DNA of 64,000 nt from Paraburkholderia acidipaludis NBRC 101816 (GTDB lineage: Bacteria; Pseudomonadota; Gammaproteobacteria; Burkholderiales; Burkholderiaceae): assembly GCF_000684975.1 (NCBI RefSeq), contig NZ_BAXZ01000013.1, forward strand, positions 1 through 64,000, given 5' to 3'. The first letter of the stretch is position 1; each line of letters starts with the position of its first letter. The notes under the pieces were generated by a model. That model was not told the origin of the DNA. It saw only the letters and a program-made list of their open reading frames with translations, and made no database searches. Position numbers and translations under genes: made by a program. This document shows, in pieces, positions 44,011 through 53,284 of the stretch.

Positions 44011-44790
44011 GTGAAACATGCCATGCAGGAAGACAAGCCGGAATACGCGTTGCAGATCGCGGATGTGGTCGCCGAACGCATAGAAAGCCTGATCGTCGAC
44101 GGCGTCCTGAAACCCGGTCAAGCCTTGCCCTCCGAGCGGCGTTTGATGGTCAAACTGGGGGCCTCGCGGTCCGCCGTGCGGGAAGGACTGAAGGTGCTGC
44201 GAACGCGCGGCATCATCGATACCGCGCATGGGCGCGGATCGTTCGTCGCGGCGCTTACCTCGCAACCCGCGCTCACGCCGATGATGCATCTCCTCGGCTC
44301 GCAGCCGAGAACCCTTTACGACATTTTCGAAGTCCGCCAGATGCTCGAAGCCGAATCGGCGCGTCTTGCCGCGCTTCGCGGCACGCAGGCGGATTTCGCG
44401 CTGATTGCCCGCCGCTACGAAGAGATGCTCGCCGCAAACGAAAACAACGCGGGCGAGTCGACGCGCGCGCGGCTCGACTATGCCTTTCATCTCGCGATCT
44501 GCGAGGCATCGCACAACCCCGTGCTCGTGCACACGCTGAGTTCGCTCACCGATTTGCTGGTGAGTTCGGTCTTCGCCTCCGTCAACAATCTCTATCATCG
44601 CGAGGCGGAGAAACGCGTGATCGACAGGCAGCATGCCCGCCTCTACAAGGCCGTGATCGGCAAACAGCCGGAACAGGCACACAAGGCTGCCGCTACGCAT
44701 ATCGCCACGACTATCACCTGTTTGCGAGAAATCGAAGCAGAGGAGCAGCGCCTGGTACGGGCGACGCTGCGGCTCAAGGGCTGGGCATGA
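44011..44790 (+). CDS. GntR family regulator (FCD domain), LldR/PdhR-like
   Basis: A regulator of about 259 residues. The winged helix has ALPSERRLMVKLGASRSAVREGLKVLRTRGII and GRGSFVA (given in parts, residues about 38-81). The all-alpha FCD effector domain follows, with metal/ligand residues in R-L-D-Y-A-F-H and the HARLYKAV and THI motifs. LldR and PdhR of this group sense lactate and pyruvate. The start is uncertain: the GTG at 44011 has no ribosome site and touches an operator, and the ATG at 44023 is an alternative. It precedes an MFS transporter and D-lactate dehydrogenase, its likely targets. Confidence 0.88.
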   Translation: MKHAMQEDKPEYALQIADVVAERIESLIVDGVLKPGQALPSERRLMVKLGASRSAVREGLKVLRTRGIIDTAHGRGSFVAALTSQPALTPMMHLLGSQPRTLYDIFEVRQMLEAESARLAALRGTQADFALIARRYEEMLAANENNAGESTRARLDYAFHLAICEASHNPVLVHTLSSLTDLLVSSVFASVNNLYHREAEKRVIDRQHARLYKAVIGKQPEQAHKAAATHIATTITCLREIEAEEQRLVRATLRLKGWA

Positions 44791-44886
44791 CGCGAACCGC
44801 GAGCGGGGGCACGTGTGCGCGTCCGGCCGGGCACCCGCGTCGGCGCTGATTTGCACGTGAAGCCACGCCTGGCACGATAAAATTAA

Positions 44887-44901
44887 CTGGTAGGACCAGT
44901 G
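44887..44901. promoter_or_regulatory. GntR/FCD-type operator upstream of MFS transporter gene
   Basis: A perfect palindrome ACTGGT-AGG-ACCAGT shares the TGGTnnnACCA core seen at 44000-44010, beside the regulator's own start. It lies 95 nt before the transporter gene, in an AT-rich patch suitable for a promoter. The pairing of the two boxes argues that the GntR protein controls both itself and the D-lactate operon. Confidence 0.65.
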
Positions 44902-44996
44902 CCGTAATATCTCGACAGTCCCTGACTGACGCGGAACAATGCGCGCTAGCAAACTCAGCGGCGGCGGCAAGCCGCACACGAATCAGGAGACTCGCG

Positions 44997-46370
44997 ATGA
45001 CCCCGCACAACCCGACAGGCGTGCCCGCCCGGCCCGCCACGGACAGATCCCGTACCCACGTTCCAGCGGCAAAGGCCGCGTTCGAGAACGCGGCTTACGC
45101 GAAAGTGACCTGGCGCCTGCTGCCGTTTCTTTTCATCTGCTATGTCGCGGCCTATCTGGATCGCGTCAACGTGGGGTTCGCAAAGCTGCAAATGCTCAGC
45201 GACCTGAAATTCAGCGAGTCGGTGTACGGGCTTGGCGCGGGAATTTTCTTCATCGGCTATTTCGTTTTCGAGGTGCCGAGCAACATCCTGCTGCATCGCG
45301 TGGGCGCGCGCCTATGGATCAGCCGCATCATGGTGACGTGGGCGCTGGTGTCGGCAGCGTCGCTGTTCGTGAAGACGCCGGCCACGTTCTATGCGCTGCG
45401 TTTTCTCCTCGGCGTCGCGGAAGCCGGGTTCTTTCCGGGTATCGTGCTGTATTTGACGTACTGGTATCCGTCTGCGCGCCGTGGCCGCATGAACGCGCTT
45501 TTCATGGTCGGCATTCCCGTTGCAGGCGTGCTCGGCGGCCCGCTATCGGGCTGGATCATGCAGGCGCTCAACGGCGCGCAGGGTCTGTCGAACTGGCAAT
45601 GGCTATTCCTGCTCGAAGCGCTTCCGTCGCTGGTGCTGGGCATCGTCACGCTGTTCGTGCTGCCGAACGGCATCCGCGCCGCGTCGTGGCTCGACGAGCG
45701 GCAAAAGCAGCTTCTCGAAGATAACATCGCATGCGACGGATATGCGCACGCAGAGGCGTCGCTGCGCAGCATTGTGTCGAATGGCCGTGTCTGGCGGCTC
45801 GCGGCGATCTACTTCTGCTGCATGATGGGTCTCTACGGTGCGAGCTTCTACTTGCCCACGCTCGTCAAGGCGGCGGGTGTCAAGGATGTACTGGATGTCG
45901 GCTTGCTGACCGCGGTGCCTTATGCGGTCGCAATCGTGTCGATGATTCTGGTCGCGCGCAGTTCGGACCGTCGCAACGAGCGCCGCTGGCATCTCGCGAT
46001 GGCGGCCGTTGCCGCCGCAGCGGGCTTTTACGCAAGCACGCTCCATACGGGGAATCTCGCGCTCGCATTGTTCACGCTGTCGCTCGGCACCGCCGGTGTG
46101 TTGTCGATGATGCCCGTCTTCTGGACCTATCCGAGCAGCGTGCTTACAGGCACGGCCGCCGCTGCCGGCATCGCGATGATCAATTCGATCGGCAATCTCG
46201 CCGGATTCGTCAGCCCGTCGATCATCGGATGGATGAAGGACGTGACGCATAGCACGAACGCCGGTCTGGTCGTCGTCGCGGCAGCGCTGTTCGTCGGCGC
46301 GGTACTGACGCTGACGCAGCGCACGACGACGTCTTCGTCAGCGGCGACGTCGAAGCCGAGCCGGACTTGA
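44997..46370 (+). CDS. MFS transporter, anion:cation symporter family
   Basis: A 457-residue 12-helix transporter. Helix 1 motif FICYVAAYLDRVNVGFAKLQM and the later GVAEAGFFPGIVLYLTYWYP are typical of the ACS family (tartrate, phthalate, hexuronate and other organic anions). Placed between the GntR regulator and Dld, it most likely imports D-lactate or a related hydroxy acid. GGAGA lies 8 nt before the ATG. Its promoter region carries the operator at 44887. Confidence 0.9.
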   Translation: MTPHNPTGVPARPATDRSRTHVPAAKAAFENAAYAKVTWRLLPFLFICYVAAYLDRVNVGFAKLQMLSDLKFSESVYGLGAGIFFIGYFVFEVPSNILLHRVGARLWISRIMVTWALVSAASLFVKTPATFYALRFLLGVAEAGFFPGIVLYLTYWYPSARRGRMNALFMVGIPVAGVLGGPLSGWIMQALNGAQGLSNWQWLFLLEALPSLVLGIVTLFVLPNGIRAASWLDERQKQLLEDNIACDGYAHAEASLRSIVSNGRVWRLAAIYFCCMMGLYGASFYLPTLVKAAGVKDVLDVGLLTAVPYAVAIVSMILVARSSDRRNERRWHLAMAAVAAAAGFYASTLHTGNLALALFTLSLGTAGVLSMMPVFWTYPSSVLTGTAAAAGIAMINSIGNLAGFVSPSIIGWMKDVTHSTNAGLVVVAAALFVGAVLTLTQRTTTSSSAATSKPSRT

Positions 46371-46406
46371 CGCGACACCTGCGTCGATACGTGATCGAAG
46401 GTCGTC

Positions 46407-48149
46407 ATGTCAGATACCGCTTGTTCCGCCATGCCTCTCGGGGATACGCGTAGAACCTTGCTCGCGTCACTCGGCAATATCGTCGGCGCTCGCAACGTGT
46501 TCACCAGCGATGCACAAACGCGCCGCTACCGCACCGGCTACCGTTTCGGGACGGGCCGCGTGCTGGCAGTCGTGCGCCCGGCTACGCTGCTCGAACAATG
46601 GCGGGTGCTCGCCGCATGCGTCACCGCGCGCGCGATCGTCATCACCCAGGCGTCGAATACCGGACTGACCGGAGGCTCGACGCCCGATGGCAACGACTAC
46701 GACCGCGACGTTGTCATCGTCAGTACGACGCGCATCCGCCGCGTGCATCTGATCCGCGAAGGGCATCAGGTAGTTTGCATCGGCGGCACGACGCTCGATC
46801 AACTCGAACGCACGCTGAAACCGCTCGGACGGGAGCCGCATTCGGTAATCGGCTCATCGTGCATCGGCGCGTCGGTGCTGGGCGGCATCAGCAACAATTC
46901 GGGCGGCTCGCTCGTGCATCGCGGACCCGCCTATACGGAGATGGCGGTGTTCGCCGCCGTCGATGCAGCGGGCACGCTGCGGCTCGTCAACCATCTGGGT
47001 ATCGAACTCGGCAGCACGCCCGAGGAGATTCTGTCGCGCGTGGAAAACGGCACGTTTACCGACGCGGATATTCACAACGGCGTGGCGGCTTCGGATCACG
47101 AGTACGCGATCCATGTCCGCGATGTCGATGCGCCCACGCCCGCGCGCTTCAACGCCGATTCAAGGCGCCTGTTCGAAGCCTCCGGCTGCGCCGGCAAGCT
47201 GATGGTGTTCGCCGTGCGTCTCGACACGTTCGCGGCAGAGCAAGGCGCGAAGGTGTTCTACATCGGCACGAACGATACGAGCGTGCTGGCCGACATCCGA
47301 CGTCACGCGCTCGCAAACTTCGCACACCTGCCGATTGCGGGCGAATATCTGCATCGCGATGCGTTCGACGTGGCGCGGAAATATGGCAAGGATCTGTTCG
47401 TCATCATCGACCGGTTCGGCACGGACCGGCTGCCGATGTTCTTCAATCTGAAAACGCGCTGCGATGCGTTGTTCGAGCGCCTGAGTTTCATGCCAAAGCA
47501 TCTGACCGATCGCGTGCTGCAATGGATCAGCGAGTGTCTGCCGGATCATTTGCCTGCGCGGCTGAAGGCGTACCGCGAGGAGTACGAGCACCACCTGATG
47601 CTGAAGGTGCCGGCGGCGGGCATCGACGAAGCGCGCGCGTTCCTGTCGAAACGTTTCTCGCAATCGGGCGGCGCATATTTCGAATGCACCGAAGAAGAAG
47701 GCCGCAAGGCATTTCTGCATCGCTTCGCGGCAGCAAGCGCGGCCGTTCGATACCGTGCGGTCCATCATCGCGAGGTCGAGGATATCGTTGCACTCGATAT
47801 CGCGCTACGACGCAACGACCGCGACTGGTTCGAACGGCTACCGCACAAGATCGAACGTGCGATCGTGCTGAAGCTGTATTATGGGCACTTCCTGTGTCAT
47901 GTCTTTCATCAGGACTACATCGTCGCCAAGGGTAACGACTGCCTCGCGCTCGAACATGAGATGCTCGAGTTGCTCGACGTTCGCGGCGCCGAGTATCCTG
48001 CCGAGCACAACGTGGGACATTTATACGAAGCCAGGCCGCAGCTTGCCGCGTTCTACGAGAAGCTGGACCCGTGCAATTGCTTCAATCCCGGCATCGGCAA
48101 GACGTCGAAGTTCGCTGCCTATCGCGACTGCCCAGTTGAAGCAGGATAG
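46407..48149 (+). CDS. dld: D-lactate dehydrogenase (quinone), Dld
   Basis: A 580-residue peripheral membrane flavoprotein matching E. coli Dld (571 residues). The FAD-binding domain has TQASNTGLTGGSTPDG and GSSCIGASVLGGISNNSGGSLV, and the long membrane-binding C-terminal domain has GTDRLPMFFNLK, HHLMLKV, CHVFHQDYIVAKG and FNPGIGKTSK. It oxidises D-lactate to pyruvate and passes electrons to the quinone pool. GAAGG lies 5 nt before the ATG; it starts 36 nt after the transporter gene in one operon. Confidence 0.95.
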   Translation: MSDTACSAMPLGDTRRTLLASLGNIVGARNVFTSDAQTRRYRTGYRFGTGRVLAVVRPATLLEQWRVLAACVTARAIVITQASNTGLTGGSTPDGNDYDRDVVIVSTTRIRRVHLIREGHQVVCIGGTTLDQLERTLKPLGREPHSVIGSSCIGASVLGGISNNSGGSLVHRGPAYTEMAVFAAVDAAGTLRLVNHLGIELGSTPEEILSRVENGTFTDADIHNGVAASDHEYAIHVRDVDAPTPARFNADSRRLFEASGCAGKLMVFAVRLDTFAAEQGAKVFYIGTNDTSVLADIRRHALANFAHLPIAGEYLHRDAFDVARKYGKDLFVIIDRFGTDRLPMFFNLKTRCDALFERLSFMPKHLTDRVLQWISECLPDHLPARLKAYREEYEHHLMLKVPAAGIDEARAFLSKRFSQSGGAYFECTEEEGRKAFLHRFAAASAAVRYRAVHHREVEDIVALDIALRRNDRDWFERLPHKIERAIVLKLYYGHFLCHVFHQDYIVAKGNDCLALEHEMLELLDVRGAEYPAEHNVGHLYEARPQLAAFYEKLDPCNCFNPGIGKTSKFAAYRDCPVEAG

Positions 48150-48399
48150 CCATCGTTCTGGATACGTTCGGAAAAATACGGCCCGCAACCATCCGCCTGG
48201 AGAACGACAATTGCTGTGGCCGGCGGGCATCATAATTGACAATCTGCAATTCGCCTACCCGCCGCCCCCGAACTGCACTCCTGCCTTCATGAGCCGGCTG
48301 ACTTACCGCATACGGTAATGGCGACCCCGCGCAAAGGCCGTTCACCACGGCGGCAAGATATGCGCCCGCGAATGCTTCCGGTCCGAAGTTTCGTACGAT

Positions 48400-49578
48400 C
48401 TACTTCGTGCCCACGGTCTGCGACGGCACCCACTTGCCGTCGACGACCTTGTACACCGTGACGCCGCCATACTTCAGGTCTCCATACTGATCGTAGGCGA
48501 GTTCGTTGGTAGTGACACCCTTCATGTTCGTGGCCTTCAGCGCGGCGAGATAGACGTGCGGATCGGTCGAGTTCGCTTTCTTCATCGCGTTGAACACCGC
48601 CATCGTGCCGTCGTAAGCATAAGGCGCGTACAACTCCACCGGCTGGTTAAAACGCTTCGTGTAGTGCTCCGAAAATTCCTTGCCGCTCGGCATCTGGTCG
48701 AGCGGGCTGCCCTCCGAAGCGGCCAGCGTACCTTCGGACGCCGCGCCCGCGATCTTGATCAGGTTGTCGGACTGCACCATGTCCGGGCCGATCAGCGTCG
48801 CCTTGATCGCAAGCGAGCGCATCTGCTTCAGGAGCGGCGCGGCCTGGGTATCGGCGCCGCCGTAGAACACCGCGTCGACGTCCGACGCCTTGATCTTCGT
48901 GAGAATTGCGCGGAAGTCCACGGCCTTGTCGTTCGTGTATTCCTGATCGACCACCGTGGCGCCTGCCGCTTTCACGGCCTTGGTGAACTCCTCCGCCACG
49001 CCCTGCCCATAGGCGGTGCGGTCGTCGATGATCGCAAAGCGCTTGAACTTGAGATCTTTCGCGGCGTACCCGCCAAGGACGCTGCCCAGTTGCGTATCGG
49101 AAGTCAGCAGGCGGAAGGTGGTGGGCAAACCAAGGCGCGTATAGGTGGGCGCCGTGGCCATGGCGATTTCGGGGATGCCGGCTTTCGCGTAGATCGGCGC
49201 GGCCGGAATGCTCGTGCCCGAGTTGTAGTGGCCGATCACGGCAACCACGCCGTCGTCCACGAGCTTTTGCGCGACCGTCGTGCCGGTCCGCGGATCGGCC
49301 TGGTCGTCCTGCGCATCGAGCACGAAGTGCACCGGCTTGCCGCCGATCACCGGATGGGTCGCGTTCATGTCCTCGATCGCCAGTTCCACACCGCTCTTGA
49401 AGTCGGCGCCGTAGTGGGCCTGGCCGCCGGTGAGCGGCGCGGCGAAGCCGATCTTCACGTCGTCGGTCTGAGCGAGGGCCGCGGTGCTGCCCAGTGCGGC
49501 GGCGGTGCAGGCCAACACCGCAACGGCCCGGGTCATGGCGCTCGCGCGCAGCGGCAGACGAAATTCGGAATGACTCAT
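48400..49578 (-). CDS. Branched-chain amino acid-type ABC binding protein
   Basis: A 392-residue LivJ/LivK-type periplasmic protein (Peripla_BP_6). The signal peptide ends near residue 36 (AALAQ). Segments KIGFAAPLTGGQAHYGADFKSG, VIGHYNSGTSIPAAPIYAKAGI and AYAYDGTMAVFNAMK are typical of amino acid binders. A GGAGAGAG-type site precedes the ATG. No LivHMGF transporter genes lie next to it, so it may serve a transporter elsewhere. The gap 48150-48399 holds no gene. Confidence 0.9.
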   Translation of the reverse strand: MSHSEFRLPLRASAMTRAVAVLACTAAALGSTAALAQTDDVKIGFAAPLTGGQAHYGADFKSGVELAIEDMNATHPVIGGKPVHFVLDAQDDQADPRTGTTVAQKLVDDGVVAVIGHYNSGTSIPAAPIYAKAGIPEIAMATAPTYTRLGLPTTFRLLTSDTQLGSVLGGYAAKDLKFKRFAIIDDRTAYGQGVAEEFTKAVKAAGATVVDQEYTNDKAVDFRAILTKIKASDVDAVFYGGADTQAAPLLKQMRSLAIKATLIGPDMVQSDNLIKIAGAASEGTLAASEGSPLDQMPSGKEFSEHYTKRFNQPVELYAPYAYDGTMAVFNAMKKANSTDPHVYLAALKATNMKGVTTNELAYDQYGDLKYGGVTVYKVVDGKWVPSQTVGTK

Positions 49579-49992
49579 CAGATCTCTCTCCTCACACTTT
49601 CACGTTATTCACGGATGCCGCTTTATCGTTTGTTGCGCGCTCGCGGCATGTGGCATTCCTCTATAACAGCGGACGCCCCTGGAACAGGGGATAGCGTCGC
49701 GGCTTACGATGACTGCCTCGCTCGTTACAAGGTGCTGCCGATCGGGTTGGCGATGCAAAGAAGTATGGCCATGCGCGGCGCCGGCGGCTTGGGGGCTTTT
49801 GCGCATCAGAATGACGAAATCGGCATAGTGCCGTTGCGCGGCCGGATTCTGGCGGCGCGGGAAAACCCTGGTGCGCGGTGGGAGTTGCCTGAGGGAAAAA
49901 TCGATCGTTTGGGCTTCGTCACGCCGCTCGACGCGCGTTGCCGCGCCGGCATCCGCCAAAGCGGCCGAGTCGCCGCCGCTAGCCACTAGCCA
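49579..49992. other. Intergenic stretch without a supported gene
   Basis: About 410 nt upstream of the binding-protein gene and downstream of the acyltransferase gene. It includes a short direct repeat (CTAGCCA twice in tandem, about 49979-49990) at its end. Open frames here lack family features and start signals. Confidence 0.4.
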
Positions 49993-51051
49993 CTAGACCG
50001 ACGTAGACGCCACGACTCCGCCAAACGCCATACGAAGCCGGCGTTTCATGGATGCCGCCAACGGCCGTTCGGCGCACGTGTGAACCACATACGCCATCAC
50101 TATCGCCGTAACGACCATGCCCCAAAACGCTACCTGATAGCCGACCATCGGCGAAACGGCATTGAAGACCATGTAGCCGACATTCTGGTGAACGAGGTAT
50201 AGCGGGTAACTCAAGGCCCCAAGCAGCACCCATCGCCGTTCGCCCAGGCGCCCCGTACGCCCCGTGGCAATGAGGAGCATGACCACGAAGAACACGGCCA
50301 TGATAGCGGCCACCACGAAAGGATCGATCGGCGTATTGAAGTACGCCGCAATATGGGCCGCGCGATGCACGGCCTGAGCCGTCGAAACGCAGATTGCAGC
50401 ACCGAGCAACATGCCGATCGAGATCGACCAGCCCCCTGACCAGATCTGATAAAGCGCCGCGCCGGCGATAAAGAGTGCGGCGTTATCCGCAATCAGCACA
50501 TTCTGTATGGCGTGAAGGTGACGCCAGGTGGCAAAAACCGAAATCGCCAGCCACAGCCATAACAGCAACGGCGCACGCTTCATTGCGCCCGACATCAGCA
50601 TGACTGCCACGAGCGCGTAGAACTTCATCTCGACGCACAGCGACCAATAAACCCCATCGACCGGTTCCGCGCCAAACGCTCCCAGACCCGCCATGTTTAT
50701 CAGGTATTGCGTGAGCGACACGGGGAAGCGGGCACCGCCGATCGTCAGCGATACGAAGAAAGTAATCGTGCAGCAGATCCAGAAGGCCGGATAAAGCTTG
50801 GTTACGCGCGAAACAATGAAATGCCGAAGCGAGCCGCTGCTCACCGTCATGAAAATAACGAAGCCGCTGATCATGAAGAACAGATCGACACCCAGATAGG
50901 CGTACTTCACGATCGGCACGAGCGCGGGATAGGACACCACGGATAAATCGTCGGCCGCATGCCCTCTAAACGCATAGTGATAGAAAACGACCCCAAGCGC
51001 CGCCAGGAATCTCAGCAGATCGATTTCATTTATCCTGCGGTCCGTGGCCAT
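49993..51051 (-). CDS. Acyltransferase-3 family membrane protein
   Basis: A 352-residue integral membrane acyltransferase (OafA/NodX group) with about 10 helices. The N-terminal motif NEIDLLRFLAALGVVFYHY contains the conserved catalytic His, and YLGVDLFFMISGFVIF and Y-P-AFW follow. Such proteins O-acetylate or succinylate polysaccharides at the inner membrane. It lies at the edge of the polysaccharide locus and diverges from the GT-C gene. GAGAGG precedes the ATG. Confidence 0.9.
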   Translation of the reverse strand: MATDRRINEIDLLRFLAALGVVFYHYAFRGHAADDLSVVSYPALVPIVKYAYLGVDLFFMISGFVIFMTVSSGSLRHFIVSRVTKLYPAFWICCTITFFVSLTIGGARFPVSLTQYLINMAGLGAFGAEPVDGVYWSLCVEMKFYALVAVMLMSGAMKRAPLLLWLWLAISVFATWRHLHAIQNVLIADNAALFIAGAALYQIWSGGWSISIGMLLGAAICVSTAQAVHRAAHIAAYFNTPIDPFVVAAIMAVFFVVMLLIATGRTGRLGERRWVLLGALSYPLYLVHQNVGYMVFNAVSPMVGYQVAFWGMVVTAIVMAYVVHTCAERPLAASMKRRLRMAFGGVVASTSV

Positions 51052-51480
51052 GCGTCACCTCTCGAGCTTCGACTCGCCGATCACATCGCACTTCATACGC
51101 TTTCGGCCCAAGCAGGCTCACGTCGCCGCTGTTCGCCGCCGGAAAGAAGAATGTTGCGAGCCTAAGCCCCGATCGCACGGCGCTCTGTGGGATGACGAAC
51201 AGTGCCGTCCAGATCGCCTGCGGGCTTCTGCGCCCCGGTTTTCCCGCTCTCGCGCACGAGTGCTCCGCACCCTGCGCCGGCCGCCACGCCCGAATTGATC
51301 GCGCTTCGGTTATGGAGCGCACACAGGCTGCCGCGGGACTGCGGTTACAGTTTCCGCGGGACCTGCCGCCACGGCCCAGGCGTCGCATATCGGCACCCGT
51401 GCCGGCCGCCATGCGTGGCGCGATTCCGGAAGAGACCGGGGCGCGCCTATGGTCAATCCCGGCCAGCCACCGGAGGGGGC
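51052..51480. other. Divergent intergenic region, no gene seen
   Basis: About 430 nt between the divergent acyltransferase and GT-C genes. An open frame continues upstream of the GT-C start, but it has no family features and the strong ribosome site sits at 51471-51476. It presumably carries the two promoters, which could not be fixed by eye. Confidence 0.4.
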
Positions 51481-53226
51481 ATGTCGAAACGAACGGAATG
51501 GTTGCTCATTGCGCTCTGGGTGCTCGCCGTCACCCTGCTGGTGTACCTGGCCACCGGCAAACCGGGGCTGGGTATCGACGATGCGCAAATCTTCTTCACC
51601 TACGCGCAGAATCTCGCCCACGGCGAAGGGCTGATCTACTCTCCAGGCATCCCGCCAGCCGAGGGCTATACGTCCTCGCTGTGGATGGCAATATGCTCGC
51701 TGATGTTCTGGGTCCATGCAAACGAAGCCGGCGTGCTCGCCGTCTCCCTGCTTTTGCTGTTCGTTACGCAGGTCCTCGCGTTCAGCGCCATCGAAAAGCT
51801 GCTCCCGGAAGGACCGGCACGGAAGGCCAAACTGATCTACGCGGTGCTCGTTACCGCGTCGCCCGCCTACCTCTCGTGGACCACGATCACGCTCATGGAT
51901 ACCGGCGTCTGGAGCACGCTGATCGTCGCCATGGTGTTCGTGCTCCTCTTTCCCCCCGCCACCGTTTCAGGCTGGCTCGTCGCCGGCGTGCCGTTCGCTC
52001 TCGCCCCGCTGGCGAGACCCGAAGCCATGGTCGTCGCCCCGGCCATACTCGTGCTCCTGTGGCTCAAGCTACGCATGCAAGGCCGGCGCACCGCACCCGT
52101 CTGGTACATCCTCGCCTCGCTGTGCGCCGCCACCCTGGCGTTGACGCTCTTCCGGCTGGCCTATTTCGGCTACCCATTGCCCAACACCTACTACGCGAAG
52201 GTCTCTAGCTCCACCTGGTACAACCTGAAGATCGGCACGACCTATCTCGGCAAATATCTCTTCGGCGGCAACATCGTCCTGATTGCGGCGATCACGTGCG
52301 TGCCCTTCGGATGGCGCCTTCTGGTCCGTGTCGTCCGCGCCCTGCCTGGGCGTTCGCAGCTCGCGCCGGCCGACCCGCTCGACGATGCCTGCCAGGCCCT
52401 CGCCGCGGTCTGCCTGCTGATGCTCGCGCTGCCCGTGACCGTGGGCGGCGATCACTTCAGCCTGTCGCGCTTCTATCAGCCGGCCTGGCCGCTCTTCTCG
52501 CTGCTGCTCGCGCTTTCGGTCACGCGTCTGCTTTCCGCGCGGCAGCAACGGCGCCAAAACACCCGGCGCAGTAGCAGCACCTGGCTTGCACCCGCCACGG
52601 TCGTCGGCCTCGCGGCGCTCCTTTCCCTTTCCTCCTACCGCGATTCGTGGCTCGCCTTTGCGAGGTACGGCTCGCCGATCAAGCGCGAGTTCACCATCGG
52701 CTCGGAAGGCAAACAAACCGGCGCGACACTCGATACGCTCTTCACCGCCAACCGCTCCACGCCCCCCGTTATCGGCGTCGTCGCCGCCGGCGGCATCGCA
52801 CGCACCTATCGCGGACCTATCGTCGATCTGATGGGCCTGAACAATGCCTATATCGCTCACCTGCCGGGCACCCGCATCGGCGTAAAGGATCACGCCGCCT
52901 TCCAGAAAGCGGCTTTCTACGCACTGCCAATCGATGTTCTGCTCAGCTCGCCCAATAGCGAGTGGAACGAAGCCGTTCTCAAGCGTATCTTCTACGACCC
53001 GCAGTTCGTCGAGGCATGGCGCTATGGCGTGGTCTATCTGAAAGACCGGCCGTCGCAGCGGTTCGAAGGCTTCTACAGCCGCAAGCTCGTGGCGTCGTTC
53101 GATACCGCCGGCAATCTGGGCTTCTACGACACGCTGGTCTTCAGCAAGGCAGATGATCGATGGGAAAAGACCCAGATCGAGATAGGCAAGTCCGAAAGCA
53201 ATGCCGAAACCGGCTCGGGTACCTGA
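51481..53226 (+). CDS. GT-C fold membrane glycosyltransferase, AftB/arabinosyltransferase-like
   Basis: A 581-residue membrane protein with about 10-11 helices and a C-terminal periplasmic domain. After helix 1 comes GIDDAQIFFTYAQNLAHGEGL, given in part, then AEGYTSSLW. This pattern (DDA..-F-YA-NLA-G-GL-Y-PG...EGYTS-LW) marks the GT-C family that uses polyprenyl-phosphate sugars in the periplasm; the first DD would be the catalytic pair. It probably adds a sugar to a surface glycan. GGAGGGG lies just upstream of the ATG. Confidence 0.8.
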   Translation: MSKRTEWLLIALWVLAVTLLVYLATGKPGLGIDDAQIFFTYAQNLAHGEGLIYSPGIPPAEGYTSSLWMAICSLMFWVHANEAGVLAVSLLLLFVTQVLAFSAIEKLLPEGPARKAKLIYAVLVTASPAYLSWTTITLMDTGVWSTLIVAMVFVLLFPPATVSGWLVAGVPFALAPLARPEAMVVAPAILVLLWLKLRMQGRRTAPVWYILASLCAATLALTLFRLAYFGYPLPNTYYAKVSSSTWYNLKIGTTYLGKYLFGGNIVLIAAITCVPFGWRLLVRVVRALPGRSQLAPADPLDDACQALAAVCLLMLALPVTVGGDHFSLSRFYQPAWPLFSLLLALSVTRLLSARQQRRQNTRRSSSTWLAPATVVGLAALLSLSSYRDSWLAFARYGSPIKREFTIGSEGKQTGATLDTLFTANRSTPPVIGVVAAGGIARTYRGPIVDLMGLNNAYIAHLPGTRIGVKDHAAFQKAAFYALPIDVLLSSPNSEWNEAVLKRIFYDPQFVEAWRYGVVYLKDRPSQRFEGFYSRKLVASFDTAGNLGFYDTLVFSKADDRWEKTQIEIGKSESNAETGSGT

Positions 53227-53249
53227 GCTTCCTTCGTGCGGGGTGAATC

Positions 53250-53274
53250 CGGCGCGCCTGCTAACGGCGCGCCG
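53250..53274. terminator. Stem-loop between convergent genes
   Basis: A perfect 9-bp inverted repeat (CGGCGCGCC / GGCGCGCCG) with a 7-nt loop lies in the 58-nt gap between the GT-C gene and the convergent GT2 gene. There is no U-tract. Position suggests a shared transcription end. Confidence 0.5.
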
Positions 53275-53284
53275 ATCGTGCCGC

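Noticed and set aside
48556..49989. 477-residue plus-strand frame
   Set aside because: Antisense to the LivK-like gene, Arg/His-rich and without motifs.
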